A stretch of 64,000 nucleotides of DNA from Prostheceraeus crozeri (Eukaryota; Platyhelminthes; Polycladida; Euryleptidae). The position numbers and the translations under genes were made by a program. Each line of letters begins with the position of its first letter. The stretch's first letter is position 1. This document shows positions 1 through 12,474 of the stretch, in pieces. The DNA is taken from positions 1 to 64,000 of the forward strand of contig CAJQUW010012929.1 of NCBI GenBank assembly GCA_907163375.1, given 5' to 3'. The notes below the pieces were generated by a model. It was not told where the DNA came from and ran no database searches. It saw only the letters and a list, made by a program, of their open reading frames with translations.

Positions 1-590
1 CATAATTATTATGGCAATAAAGCGTCAATATAAAACTTAAAATTATGGCTATGTCTTATGCCACTTTAATTGACGCATTTTAGAACAGTAGGCCTTTCGG
101 TTGAAAGAGAAATTTGAAGGCTATACCTAATAAGAAATAGATTATTGGTAACAAAGGTATACTTCTTTTTCACCAAATATGAACATGTGAATTACAGTAA
201 ACTATACTGTGTTCATCGGTTTTTGGATATAATTTCAGGGTTGTACCGTAATTCTACTTTTAGATGTTGAATTTTTTTGAAAAAAATTTTCTGCAATCGA
301 ATGCATATACAAATTACATGCACATCAAAATAGCTGATCTGACTTCTTTTAAATGATTGAAAATAAATAAAATCAATCAAAAAATCATGATGAAAGTGTT
401 GATCAGCGCTCTATTAATTTCATGAGTATAAAGGAATGATAGATATTAATGAAATTAAGATAGATACATGGAGTAATTCAATAGACTCTTTTTCGTTTGT
501 TGACACTGTTGCTAAAGACGCTGAAAAGGTTTGAAAAAAATATTATTTCAAACAAATATATATAATTTTTTGATCATGGAATATCCCAGT
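1..590. other. AT-rich intergenic DNA, nothing recognised
   Basis: No open frame of note, no repeat and no splice-consistent coding stretch is visible. Homopolymer A/T runs are frequent. Confidence 0.5.
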
Positions 591-596
591 GAACAT

Positions 597-735
597 GATG
601 ACGTAGTGGGGCGTGTGGGCTGTCCCGGAACGTCGGGTCGGTCGAGGACCCTGTCGTACAGCCCCACGACGTCATTCTGTGGATTTGTCCTCCACGTACG
701 TCATATTTAGGGAAGGACCAGAGTGACGTCATTTT
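597..735. promoter_or_regulatory. GC-rich hairpin with CRE-like sites
   Basis: A GC-rich, CpG-containing island stands out from AT-rich surroundings. An inverted repeat pairs ATGACGTAGTGGGGC (from about 598) with GCCCCACGACGTCAT (661-675). Four CRE-like cores lie in it: TGACGTA at 599, ACGTCAT at 669, TACGTCAT near 698 and a full palindromic TGACGTCA at 724-731. Such sites bind CREB/ATF-type bZIP factors in animals. The regulatory role is inferred; no adjacent first exon is certain, and it could equally be the end of an unrecognised repeat. Confidence 0.4.
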
Positions 736-759
736 TGGTGCACATTCGATGACCAATTT

Positions 760-2615
760 CCATTTGATTTCCAGTGGTTTTCTCTAAATGTTGGGGACGG
801 AAGCTATTGATGGTTAGCTTAATTGTTTTGTATATGTCGTGTTCACATAAAAACATCAGATTTCAGGTCTCTACTCTGTGCAAATGTGACCACAAGAGAA
901 TTGATTGTATCATAAATTGCCTGCATGTCGATGTTCGTTGTTGCGAGAACGTGCTTGAAATTTTGGAAAAATTCCAGATTGTTATGTCTTGGCTGTTGTT
1001 GGCTGTGAATTAAATGCTGGAATTTCTGTCTTACTCGATACATGTGTATGAACGGAAAAATACAATTTCTGTCTGCTTGGTTGAATCTTGGCGTGATTTC
1101 AAGATTTCAGCTTTTGCTCCACACAAAAGTATCTGTTGCTAAGTTTATTCTAGTGAGAGGTCGTGAGGAAAGCAAGTCGCGAATAGGTTGTCTTATCAAG
1201 TCAAGGATATGGGTTCAGTTTTGGTAGGCTTTTCGCTCGATTTAACTGTTGATATCACCACGATCAAGATTCCATTGTATAGCACAACATTTTCTGACTG
1301 CATAATTCGGAATTTTCTAAATTGGGCTTGCTTGAAAATATCATACCGATGTTTGCACTTATGTTTACTATTGCTTGCCGATTTTGTTGTAAATATCTCT
1401 ATTTTCTTTGAAACGCACATACGTGCTTCGACAAAAGCACTATCGCAATCACAGTGTCTGTTAAGATATGTCTCAGTTTATGTCATTATCTCGGTTTATC
1501 TTGCTTCATGTATTCACACAGTTTCATTTATCCCGGGGAGAAAGGAATTTTTTCAGAGGCAGGGGTATATCAGAGGTGGACCAGGACCATCAGACATTGG
1601 TGTCGTCAAGAAGAGAAAACATTTTGCTACGAAGTAACAAGGTAAAATTTTCACGGTAAATTTGGATTGCTTGCTTTTCCTACTTATATATTTTGTTCAC
1701 AAAATATTTAGCCATGTGATTGGTGGATTAATGTCAAACTGTCCTACTCACTATTTTCATTTTGCAATAAACATAAGTCACTTGTTGGAATCATCAGTAC
1801 ATGCGTGTGCAGCATGCCTTCTTGTCATATTTGTTCAGGAATACGTGAAATAGTAAATTGTTTTTACTTTTTTAGGACCTTTGGTAGTCAACTGACATGA
1901 GTTCATATCTCAGCGGTTTCCTAGGATCTAAATGTTGACCGATTAAGTCTTTAATATCTATTCTAGTGATTGTGCCGAAGTCCAAGATTCCTTCAGTTTT
2001 TTTCTGGTGTTGGCGTTGAGGGGTGTTGTTTCTGTTAGATAATTAGCCAATGCGATTTGTAGAATAATGTCATAACCTATGTCTTCGATATCACGCGATG
2101 TATGCACAATTATGTGGTATGTCATGAAAATAGTAAGAAAAATTAATTATCTAATGAAAAATCTAAATGAGTATCTGCGCTTCAGGTCGGATTTATTTCA
2201 TGCTTGATGGCCCGACATTCGTAGACATTATCAATAATGTCCAGCATAATTTTTCGTGATCTTGCTGGAAAATTCCATGTAGTTATTTTGACTCCATCTC
2301 TTAAGATTTTGCAAGATCACGTATTACAGATAATATTTTGCACTGTCACCATCGTTTTCATGAAGTCTATTACGCCACATCAGGTAGTCTCTGTCCACAT
2401 ATTATAGGCTCATTGACATCGCAAGGGTTTTGTGATAAGTTCTACGCTGATCTGCCATAATGATCTTTTATTTTTAGTCACCATGCTTTCTATTACAAGT
2501 TCCAGGTTCTCTAGCCTTTCGCAATCATTATATTGATACAAATACTTTATTGTATGCTTGTATGATGTTGATTTGTTGTATAGGAAAAGCAGATTCCTAT
2601 TTCTTTACATTGCAG
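760..2615. other. Region upstream of the CACTA-like transposase, no certain gene
   Basis: Short open frames on both strands (for example plus 1188-1637) show no recognisable domain. A stretch around 1555-1640 ending in a possible donor could be an upstream exon of the transposase at 2616, but this is weak. No terminal inverted repeat of the CACTA type was found here. Confidence 0.3.
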
Positions 2616-4119
2616 AGATGGTGTTCAGTCTTCGGCACTTCCTGACAGACTAGGCCTACTGCATGATAATGAGGATACCGGTATTCCAATGGAATTGGAT
2701 GTTAGCGATGAATCCGTTAATTCAACGTCTGATGAGAATTCTAGTGACTGCACCGAAATTGAAGACTCTTCAAATTATGAACTCATGATTCTTTTGCAGG
2801 AGTGGGCGTCCAAAGGTGGTGTTTCTCTTAGGAGCTTGAATGAGCTTCTCTGTATTTTAAGAATATTTCATCCTTATTTACTGAATGATGCACGGACATT
2901 ATTGAAATGCAAATCCATCATGAAAGCTGAGAAGTATTTCAGTAATGGTCATTTCTGTTATACTGGATTGCAATATGCCATCGAGAATTCATTGCGGAGT
3001 TGTGAAGTGCATCCAGACACAATATCCTTGTACTTTGACATCGATGGAATTCCGCTTTTCAAAAGTAACAATCAGAAGTTTTAGCCAATTTTGTTGAGAA
3101 TCTCAGCCCCACCAATGTCCTCAAAACCATCATTAGTGGCACTTTTTTGTGGAACATCAAAACCGAGGGTGGATGACTTTTTTCACGAGTTTGTCGAGGA
3201 TTTGTCCTCATTTATTCATCATGGCGTCACCTTAGGTGACAGAACTTATGATGTGAAAGTCGCCGGATTTAGTGTCGATGCTCCTGCCAAGTCCCACATT
3301 AAATGTGTGAAGCCGTACAATTCTTACGATGGCTGTGACTATTTCGTGCAAAGTGGTGACTATGATGGTAGAGTCATTTTCGATGAAATGAATTCCGCAT
3401 TGAGAAGTGATGAATCATTCATCACCTACGAAGATCATGTTGTGCGAGACTCGCCTCTCATCAATATACATGGCATCAAAATGATAACAAACTTTCCACT
3501 TGACTACATGCATTTAGTCCTCTTGGGGGTTACCCGGAAATTGCTCTACCGATGGATTTCGGGTCCACTTCGCACTCGACAACCATCGAGGATTATTACA
3601 AAAATTTCTGAAAATTTGAAGCTGTGCGCTCAATTTTTTCCAAGTGATTTTGCTCGTAAGCCTCGCTCTTTAGATCATCTTTCCATGTGGAAGGCGTCAG
3701 AATTACGATCATTTTTATTTTATACTGGTCCATTATGTTTGATGAATGTGTTGCCAAATCATATGTATCTACATTTTTTGAATCTGCCAGTTGCCATTAG
3801 ATTGCTGTGTTGTAGTAATAGGCTAGATAGATACCGTTCATTTTCTCAAGATCTCCTGTATTCATTTGTCAGACAATCATCGGATATATATGGGCGTCCT
3901 TTTTTGACGTACTATGTTCATTGTCTACTTCATCCTGCAGGACATGCAGAAGTGCACGGTGTACTTGATGATTTTTCTTGCTTTTCTTTCGAAAGTTATT
4001 TAGGTCAATTGAAGCGTTGCCTGAGATCTCCCAGCAATACATTGAACCAGGTTGTTAACACATTAAGCAGGCATCATGGCTTTTGCAAGAATCCCTCAAA
4101 GCTTGCACTTGTATACTAG
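2616..4119 (+). CDS. CACTA/EnSpm-like transposase, main part, with an internal stop
   Basis: This is the catalytic body of a DDE transposase of the CMC (CACTA/EnSpm) type, which cuts and pastes its own element. An acceptor-like site (TTACATTGCAG) precedes 2616, and an in-frame ATG lies at 2689. An acidic N-terminal segment is followed by family motifs: FDIDGIPLFKS (first Asp), FSVDAPAKSHIKC (second Asp), NFPLDYMHLVLLGVTRKLL, and FSCFSFESYLGQLKR near the end (probable catalytic Glu). One in-frame TAG at 3082-3084 interrupts it where the family normally has Trp (F-W-P-I-L). The frame then stays open to 4119, so it is inactive but not old. The expected C-terminal tail appears about 3.8 kb away at 7975-8352, which suggests the gene was split by an insertion. 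The family is recognised from memory of motifs. Confidence 0.75.
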
Positions 4120-4552
4120 GGTGGTCCAAAATACAAAATTTCCGAAATCGCTTTAACTCCCATAACGCCCTTGTTCCAAATGCTAAATACAGTCTGTGAT
4201 TGAATTTTGAGGACTATTGCATCAAATTAAGAGGTCGCGCTCAAGTAATAGATATGATTACTATAATAGTTTACACAGTGATTTTTTTCTGATTTTCTAA
4301 TTCACACTTTTAAAATTGAACATCATACTAATAGCCTATAATATAACAAATCTGATATGTATTTATTTAGGTTTTGCTTGATTATGTAAAAGACAGAAAA
4401 CAAATTTATTTGAATTACGAAAAATGAGTATATTTCAGAAATATTCAAACTATGCTGTCGATACTATTTTAATATCTAAGAGCATAGTACACACACAACT
4501 GTAATTCTTACCAAGCAGGCTATATAAACAAGTTAACTTACTAAACGTCCCA
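4120..4552. other. AT-rich gap between the two transposases
   Basis: It starts GGTGGTCCAAAATAC directly after the truncated CACTA-like frame, which may be the terminus of the inserted element. No matching inverted copy was found near 7.7-7.9 kb, so the insertion boundaries are unproven. Confidence 0.3.
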
Positions 4553-7027
4553 TCACTTCTTCACAAAAGCAGATTTTTTGAATTCAGAAAACTGCTTTCG
4601 ATGATGTTCAACCGATTGCAGAAGATTTTGCCGCATCTCAGGATCTTTCGTCACCTTGTCACAGTAATCCTCGACAAGTTTCACGGCACGCTCCGCGCCA
4701 TCGTTATCAACTTTCAGGTGCATAACAACATTTCTCGCGAACGAAAAGCCTGCATTTTCGTTCCATGTGTCCACTGGTTCATAAAGCCATTTTGTGTCAA
4801 TATTTGCAGCTTGAAATATGAACCATGATTTCTGTTCTATGAGGTTGACCAGGCTGGCAGTCTCAATAATGAGTTCTGGAAATTTTGGTTTACCTTTCTT
4901 CATCACAGATTGCTTTTGACATGATAGAGGATTCACTTCAAATAACCTATTTGCCATTTCGGATTTTGTAGCAGCAGGAACATTAGTTCCAAATAAACTC
5001 AGCGTCAACATTTCTGGAGTTAGATACCATAGATGATTCTTTAATTTGTCAAGAGCTGCAGTGGCAATCTGAGAATCAATCAGCTTGAATCGATGAAGAT
5101 CTATATAAAGTCGAATATCATTCGCTGGAGCATGAGCAGCACACTCAGAGGAATCGAACCATGAAGCTGTATATAACAGACAGTTAAAAATTGCGAGTCT
5201 ATTCAACTTTTCAATGAAATCCTCCGAGTAATCAAGTTGACCTTTGACAGCGACATCAAGTTTCCTCGAGAGTGTTATGTTCGAATGCGACACTGATGAA
5301 GCAGCATGTGTATTAACAGACGGATTATCTGAACTATACAATTCTGTGTTTCCCTTAAAGACTCTCCGGCTTCGTAATGACGAAGGAAAATATCAGCATT
5401 TTCCCAAAGTACAGTACTCTTGACATCCACCTTGCGTGATGAATGGGACCAGGTTTCCTCAACACATCAGGGTTTGGCTCTCCCAGAAGTACCAACGCTA
5501 CATTGATCATCTCCCTATAATCATCACGACAGAAGCGACCAGGAATATTTTGAAGACGCTCAATAATTAGATTCTTTCTGATGTTAAGCCATGTTGATTC
5601 TGGAAGCCTGACAAGTCTTCCCATCGACTTGTCTAATGAGTCCCACTTGTTACTGAACGTTTTGAACAATGGATTGTCTGGGGCAGTGGATTTTCCAAAA
5701 ATAGAAGAGCAGACTCCGGCTTCCATAACCTCCATAGTATGATGACGACATGCCAACCACAGACATTTCCTATTCAAAAGTCGTTCTAATATAACAGCAG
5801 CACCGTTGAAAACGCCAGTATTAGAAGAAGTCGTGTCAAAACAAAGTACAAAGACCTTCCGCTGTAAGTTCCAATCACGTAGAATCCCCAGTATGCCATT
5901 CGCCTGATTCATTCCAGACGATGAGTCTATATCAGGAACACCAAGTAATTTTTCGGATATCTTAATTGGAAAGTCTCCGCTAACGACTACCGCCAAATGT
6001 TCTCCAAGTTCTCCCAACAACTTAGTATCCCAGTGAACAGTACAGAAGTTTGGGAATGGGGTACTAATCTTCACTTCTTCGGAGACTTTTTGTAGATTAA
6101 ATGTTCGTGAACGTAGTGCTGAGGTAGGCGAAAGCACAAAATCTTGAAATGACGAAGATGTCGATTCATTCAATACTGTAGCCACAGTAGCGAATAATTG
6201 TCTTTTGGATAGACCAAACCGATCAGCAACACCTGAAGATGAATGTACATAATTTTATATGATTTATCTAATTTCATAAAATCGTATACGCACCTGTCAC
6301 AGACTTAGTGAGAATTTTTTGGAAGCGTGACGGATACATATTCTGTATCAGAACTTTTACGCGAATGTTTCATGAATGGTTTGTACAACGTGGTAGGCTC
6401 ATTACCGGCAATATCTTCCTGTTCGCTATTACTAGCGCTACTGTTTTCCATGGTTGTTTCGAGTAGTCTCTTTCTTTCCTCTTCTTTTTCTCTGCGAATC
6501 TCACATTTTCCGTTTCTTTCCTTTTTGCGTTTCTCTTTGAGGGCGAGTTCCACATCTATACCAGCCATACGCTGCTCTCGAACATCTTCACGCTGGCTTA
6601 TCAAGAAGTTGATGTCCTCTTGAATTGTCATTATCTCCAAAGCATTCTGATGTGCTACGTCAAATAACTCCGGAAGATCTGCTGTGAACATAGACTCATG
6701 CATACGAGCAGAATCACTTTTCTTGTATTCATTCTTTTTCAAATCATTGTACTTCGTTACCAATCTCGTTAGCTTTGAAATTGCTTTTTCTGTCATCATT
6801 GTTGGTATTCGCGCTCTGTTCCAGAAACCCAAGACCTCTTCTAATGTTGCTTTGCAACTCTCGCGAGCAGTTTGATTCAACTCTACATGATGATACATGT
6901 ATTTTAGCAGCACGTCATGTTTAGATGGCAAACCTTGAGTTTTGATGGTTCTGGTAGATATTCCGATCAGCCAGCAATCGGACCCTGATCGTAGCTTTCG
7001 AGCCATATCTACAAAGAAAATATCCAT
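4553..7027 (-). pseudogene. hAT-like DNA transposase, two exons, decayed
   Basis: This minus-strand transposase belongs to a widespread but poorly named animal DDE family. The first exon (7027 to 6294) has a Lys/Glu-rich helical N-terminal region with LPSKHDVLLKYMYHH and a coiled-coil segment. A 61-bp intron (6293-6233, GTGCGT...TTCAG) leads to VADRFGLSKRQLF. Then come HWDTKLLG (candidate first Asp), FDTTSSNTGVFNGA (candidate second Asp), LACRHHTMEV (Cys/His pair) and, near the end, DGAERAVKLVEDYCD (candidate Glu). This D-D-CxxH-E order resembles hAT enzymes, but the assignment to hAT is inference. The frame is broken at least twice: just before the intron (the donor-side frame differs from the preceding open frame around 6305-6320), and near 5341-5355. 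It lies between the two parts of the CACTA-like transposase and is probably the insertion that split it. Confidence 0.65.
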
Positions 7028-7860
7028 ATTGAATATAGGTACATGTACTGCGACAGGATATGCATGTGTACAGCAAGTGTTTCATTATACATTATCAATT
7101 CATGAAAACTTCTATTTTAACCACTAAAATACATAAAAATATTTTTCTGGTAAACAGACATGCAGGGTAATACGAATCAAATCCCCAACAATAAGTACAT
7201 GTAATTTTTTATCATTATTTATTTTGTGACGGATTTATTAATTGAACCAACCATCAATATTATATTGCCTAAGATCCCCGAATTTATTAATTATTTATTC
7301 TGTAACGAATCGCTTAAGAAACATTCGTCTGCCAGCAGGTGTGATATGTTGATGGCTGAGATCCATTACTTGTTAGTCTATACATATGGATGAATAATAT
7401 GTGGTTTAACAAATGCGTTATTTCATTATATCTTTGCTGAGAAAATATAGTTAGCTTATCATTAGGTAGATGTCATCTCTTATTGTTGGATAAGAATTTT
7501 TCTATCACTATCGGCTCGAGTTTATACATGTACAATTAGATGATCTCAAATAAACTCACCTTGATTGCACGGATTGATAAACAGTTGATACGAGTGTGTA
7601 CGAAACAGGGTGTATATAGCAATCGGAGTTCACAAGACGAGTTCAATGTACGGTATAAGCTTATTCAGGCCGACACCTCAGAGAACGAATGGCATTGAAC
7701 GCGCAAGATAACTGAACTCTATTATGTGAAAGGTGTATTTGACCGCTCGGTGGCAAGTTCTTTAATCAATAAATCATTTCCTTCCTTTCTGTTCACTCAT
7801 AGGCGTGCGCTTGATACAGAAGTGACTCATAACACGCAAGAAGTTGTATTACGATTCATA
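7028..7860. other. AT-rich DNA upstream of the minus-strand transposase
   Basis: This would be the 5' flank or promoter side of the hAT-like element. No coding exon is recognised. No terminal inverted repeat matching the sequence at 4120 was seen. Confidence 0.3.
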
Positions 7861-7974
7861 AAATGACGCTCGAAGAAACGCGAAGTCTGACTACTCCTGA
7901 ATTCGATATTTGGGCGCGACCGCTAAATACTCTCCGATTGAGCTGAAATTTGAACTGGAATTCCAAAACATGTA

Positions 7975-8352
7975 TTGGAACAAGAAAATAAAGGGAGCGA
8001 GGCGAATTTTGAGGCGAATTCCCATATATTTGTGGACTACCCTATTGTATACTCCTTTGAGCACAGTGATGGTCCATTGCCAGATTATGTAGACTATCAT
8101 GTAAGACAGTATAAAGTGATGAAACTGAATGACGGTGTGAAAGTTACCTCGCGTGATTACAGAAAGTGTGATAGTTATGTTTTCGATGGCATTGATATTT
8201 ATGCGGTTATTAACACAATCAATGATAATGGTAAAGTTTCATTCGTCGTAGAGAAGATGAAGCGTTGCTCTCCATTGTTTCTGCAGCCATTAGATTCAAC
8301 TGACATAAATGCTGTAATTTTAGGCCTACATGTAAGTTTTGAAATATACTGA
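7975..8352 (+). pseudogene. C-terminal tail of a CACTA-like transposase
   Basis: The open frame begins with TTG, not a real start. It contains SFEHSDGPLPDYV, YKVMKLNDGVKV, KCDSYVF and FLQPLDSTDINAVILG. In CACTA-like animal transposases the tail after the catalytic Glu has just this pattern: H..GPLP, then Q-Y-K, then a K-DSY strand, then a PL-S-D stretch. It is on the same strand as 2616-4119, which ends just where this tail should begin, so I read it as the displaced 3' part of that gene. A possible donor (CAT/GTAAGT) lies near 8329. Independent origin from a different copy is not excluded. Confidence 0.5.
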
Positions 8353-8750
8353 ACTGCTCGGGTGAATCAATACTGTTATGATAAATCGGTTATTGAAAAT
8401 AAGAAGTAAAATTGAGACTGGACCAGATATAGTACCAAAAATGAAGTTATCTGGATTTATCCGCAAAAATCACTCAAATGTGGCAATTATGTTTACCATA
8501 ATAGGCCTAAATTCCAACGTAATCAACAATAATTGTATGATCGTGAGCCAGTGGATTCATTTTAAAACTTCGTAATCAGTTCAGATTCATAGGGAGGCTA
8601 TTCATTGCATTCTCATATAATCATCCTATCAATGAAAATATCTGGGAAGCCGAAATCGTCAAGTTAGGTATAAAGTGGAACAGCGACGAACCGTTAATAG
8701 ACTAAAAATTACCCGAGTAAAAAAAATATGCTATGCTTAAGAGGTAGTTC
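8353..8750. other. Gap, nothing recognised
   Basis: AT-rich, with no domain or repeat seen apart from one TAGGCCTA motif near 8503. Confidence 0.4.
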
Positions 8751-8965
8751 AGTAAGCACCATAGATTAACTGCCAAGTTTTATAATAACTGCCTAGTATG
8801 GCGCTGCGTAGGCTCTCCATGTTTTGCTTAGTAAGCACCATACATAAACTGTCGAGTTTTATAATAATTGCCTAGTATGGTGCTGCGTAGACTGTCAATG
8901 TTCTGTCTCGCATAAGCACTATAAATAAACTGCGAAGTTTAATATTAATTGCTTAGAATGGGACT
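8751..8965. repeat. Tandem repeat, about 79-81 bp, nearly three copies
   Basis: Units start at 8751, 8830 and about 8911, each opening with (A)GTAAGCACCATA or a variant. Each contains ACTG..AAGTTTTATAATAA, TGCCTAGTATGG and GCTGCGTAG. The first two units are close to each other; the third is more diverged and cut short. Confidence 0.75.
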
Positions 8966-9242
8966 GTTTGACCCATCAAGCTGTGTGCTAAATATGAAAA
9001 CATCATTGAGATCAGTGCGCTTCCCGCAGTTGCTGCCGGTGAAATTTACAAAACAATTAGTAATGAAACTTTTCATGTATTAACATAGCAACAGGTAGGA
9101 CTCATATGGATAGTGGAAAAAATTCATTCACATCAGATAAGAGCATGCATGCAGTTGTTCCAATTCTACGATGCGCTGAAATAAATAACTACATGTAGAT
9201 AAAAGTAAACATTCATATAAAAGGTAAGAGAAAGATACTTCC

Positions 9243-9416
9243 TTAATTTGAGGAAAGACCGAAAGCGAGAGATGTTGTCGACTTCTAATTTATATTGTTT
9301 TTGCGAGGCTTTTCGATTAGTCACTACAAGAAGCTATCTTATCCTCCTAGTGACTGAAAGGCCTCGCTAAAGAATAAAAATTAGAAGTCGAATGCATGGA
9401 CTTTCCTCAAATTTGG
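9243..9416. mobile_element. Fold-back (MITE-like) element, about 170 bp
   Basis: The arms are inverted copies. TTTGAGGAAAG (9247) pairs with CTTTCCTCAAA (9401). GTCGACTTCTAATTT pairs with AAATTAGAAGTCGA. GCGAGGCTTTTC...AGTCACT pairs with AGTGACTGAAAGGCCTCGC. There is no coding capacity. A target duplication is not clear. Confidence 0.65.
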
Positions 9417-10432
9417 ATAAAAAATGTCTGGCCCTCTAAGTCTCTTCAGTGAAATACTTCCTTATGTTTAAGAAAGCAGTTCCAAAGTCTTTTAATTAAA
9501 GGACCCCAAGCTGCATTACTTATGAAAACAGCAGTTTCGCCGTCGTCATGGACAGTGTAGCAAGGCTTTCGTCTGGTCTAACAAATGACTCAACGCATGT
9601 AGAGAACATATTTTCACAACTTCATCAAAATTCTGATCAAAAGTTTTTGAAAAATATGTAATAATTTTCAATATTAATAATTACAATAATGTCTATCATC
9701 TCACATGAAAGTAAAATATCGACGGCACGAAATATGAATATAGGAAGATGGTGTCTGGCTCGCTACATTTGTTTGAATAAAATTTGGATATGTAAAGACA
9801 AAGGAGAGAAGGTAGGGTACAGCAAAAGATTATGCTCTTACGTTTTCCATAAATATATTGGAATACATTTCTGGGCCCTTATAAAAATAGTGGTGAACTT
9901 TGACAGATGATACAATGAAGAGAACATGTCAACGGTTAAACGCTTCCTATCGAACAATGTTTGCAACAATATTTTAGCAGTCCGCAAGTGCATATCGAGA
10001 GGCTCTGATAGTGGAAGTCTCCTTATAGAAGGCAGTGGCTATACATACCTTTAACACTGAACATTGTTTTGTCAGCACTTGGTTGTCGATGAGAATTTCT
10101 TCCCAAACGTAGCGGCTTTTCGATAGGAAATATCGTCTTGTGAAGATCAGTCGCATGAGCCTCGAGCCGAACATGGGGATATCCGCATCTAAAATTGAGA
10201 TGAGCAACATCAACATAGGGTTACTACACGATAAAGCTTCATTTCATGCACAGGCACACGAAATTTGGGAACCTCCACTAACGTATTATAAAGCAGACAA
10301 TTGAAGAATTAGTAATTACGGTATTAAAAAGTAGGCTACACTCAAACTCAGCAAACGTTAAACCCTCCCTCTGCAGTTTAGAGACGAAAATCTCATCTCT
10401 CGAACTTTGAGATGACAACTCTCACCCTCGCC
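9417..10432. other. Gap, nothing recognised
   Basis: Short open frames only (plus 9689-9910, minus 9974-10216) with no recognisable domain. Confidence 0.4.
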
Positions 10433-11278
10433 GCTTGCTGCAAGGTTGGGCAAAAACTTGGGGTCAAAACCCAAAACCCAAGTTTAAATAAATGAATGAA
10501 ATCAAGTAGACGGAGTGCATTCTTTGTATTTTGTGCTGACAAAAAGATTCTTCTATAGGCCAAAATTCCTATTGGGCCCATGAGAAGTGTGGTATTAGTG
10601 GGAAACGATTTATTATTGCAATAATTAATGTAATTAGTAGCCTAAGTACATGTATTACGTCATAAAGTTTTCGTTTAATTTAACCTACACTGATATACTG
10701 AATAATTGAAGATCTTTGATTTAGTTATGATTGAGTTACACATTGCTCATAGCAAAGCAATTGTTTTTCATTTTATCATTCAGAAATATAAGCAAGCTTG
10801 ATAAATATCATAGGTGCGCAGTAAGTGAATGGTTAAACATATTTAGAATGCGAAATCGGAATGATTTTAATTTTTGGATAAATGTCGGCTATCGCAGAAA
10901 GTTAAAGGTGAGAAGATAACTGCGAAGATGTAAAATATGCGGAATATATAAAAATTCAATATGCACAAATGCAGCAAAAGACATGTAAACTTACAGTAGA
11001 TACAATATGTATGAACTTTCAATGCGCGGTATTGTCAAGCCCAGAATGAAATAGCTAACAATCACAAGTATTTCACTTTTGAAATATTCTGTGAATCCAG
11101 TGGAAATTTGATAAAATATCAGAACTTTATGCTCTTATCCTGTAGCTCTCCTAAGATTCAAATCAAAATATTAATTTTTGTAACTTGATCTGTATATATT
11201 CAGAATTAATAGAAAACCCAAGTATTGTATCACTTACCCAAGGTCGACCCAAAACCCTAGGTCCAACCTTGCTTGCTG
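10433..11278. mobile_element. Non-autonomous hAT-type element with 8-bp target duplication
   Basis: A perfect 8-bp direct repeat, GCTTGCTG, flanks the segment (10433-10440 and 11271-11278). Just inside are short inverted ends: CAAGGTTGGGC on the left and, as reverse complement, AAGGTTGGACC on the right. Both are followed by ACTTGGG/AAAACCC-type repeats. The 8-bp duplication and short ends are what hAT elements produce. No transposase is present in the 830-bp interior, so it must have been mobilised in trans. Confidence 0.65.
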
Positions 11279-12474
11279 TCACATCAGCACGTGTGTCAAA
11301 TACAATGATTAGAACCTACCATAGGAAGCGGTCGGGGAATCAAGGGCGTTAATGTTCCTTATTGACAAATCAGTTGTCACTCACTCAGTACTGTATAATA
11401 CCATGATACGATGATTAGAGTTGTAAATTTCCAATTATAGCTCTAGTTTATTTAAATCATCCTTAGTCAAAGATAGAAAGCAAAATGACCATATTAGGCA
11501 TTTTTCTCTACTGATGCAACTTGGGATTGTATTTTGTTATCGCTGTTCGCATGATATTTTTTGTAATTTTTTTATTTAACTTAACTGAAGTTAAAAAATG
11601 TGATTTCATCAATATGAATTTATGTTTTGAGTTGATCAGACCTTTTGTCTCTTATTATCTCCTAAATTGATATATGCAAAATTTTCAAAGCAACTTCCAC
11701 CTAAACAATCATTAGGGCTCTATACTTTGATGAAATAGGAACCATGAGATTTGTACAAATACTGAAAGATAGACTGAAATACCCTTTTGAGACTAGTATC
11801 TAATAAGGATGGCCGACATACAAGCACATGTAATTCATTTAATGCGTTCTCCAAGTGAAATACAACAACGCGAATCCTCAGGTTTAGGAAATAGAAACTG
11901 TTGTTGTACAGTATATTCGAATGTACCACACCAATCATCGCGGCAGATCGTTCTCTAAGTAACGTCCATGGTAGATCATGGTCACTCTCATGCACTGTTG
12001 TTTAGCTATAGGTTTTTTAATGTGCAACTGGACACAATTTCTGCAGTTCTAAATTCAAATGTGCAGATGCTTTTCTTGGTTTGTGCAGTTGAAAACTTTT
12101 AAACAGAAAAACATGTGAATTAATAATAACGTAACAGAAAGTGGATGTCAAGATAAGAATGACAATTGCATCGCTTGCGTTACAGGAAACAACTATAAAG
12201 ACATGACAAAGTGTATTTGTTGAAAATTGAAGTTTACAAAACGATTGACCTTTATGATTGCTCGTAAACTGTGAGTCTTAAATATTAGTTGCATTGTGCT
12301 ATAGGTGCACATTTGGAGAGATCTGTTCGCCCTATACTTCAGTTCGCACTTTTTTTGTCTGGCGGCCAAGGTGATGCGTTGCTACTGCCACTGCTTGTAT
12401 GAATTGGAAATTGCAAAACTAATATATGCACATGCAGTTCTGGCACAGAACATACATGTACATGTACATGTGCT
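11279..12474. other. Gap, nothing recognised
   Basis: AT-rich with no convincing exon. A TACATGTACATGTACATG run lies at the right edge near 12451. Confidence 0.4.

Noticed and set aside
1188-1637. 149-codon plus-strand frame as a gene
   Set aside because: Hydrophobic, low-complexity content with overlapping frames in all phases and no domain; at most a small 3' part could be an exon.
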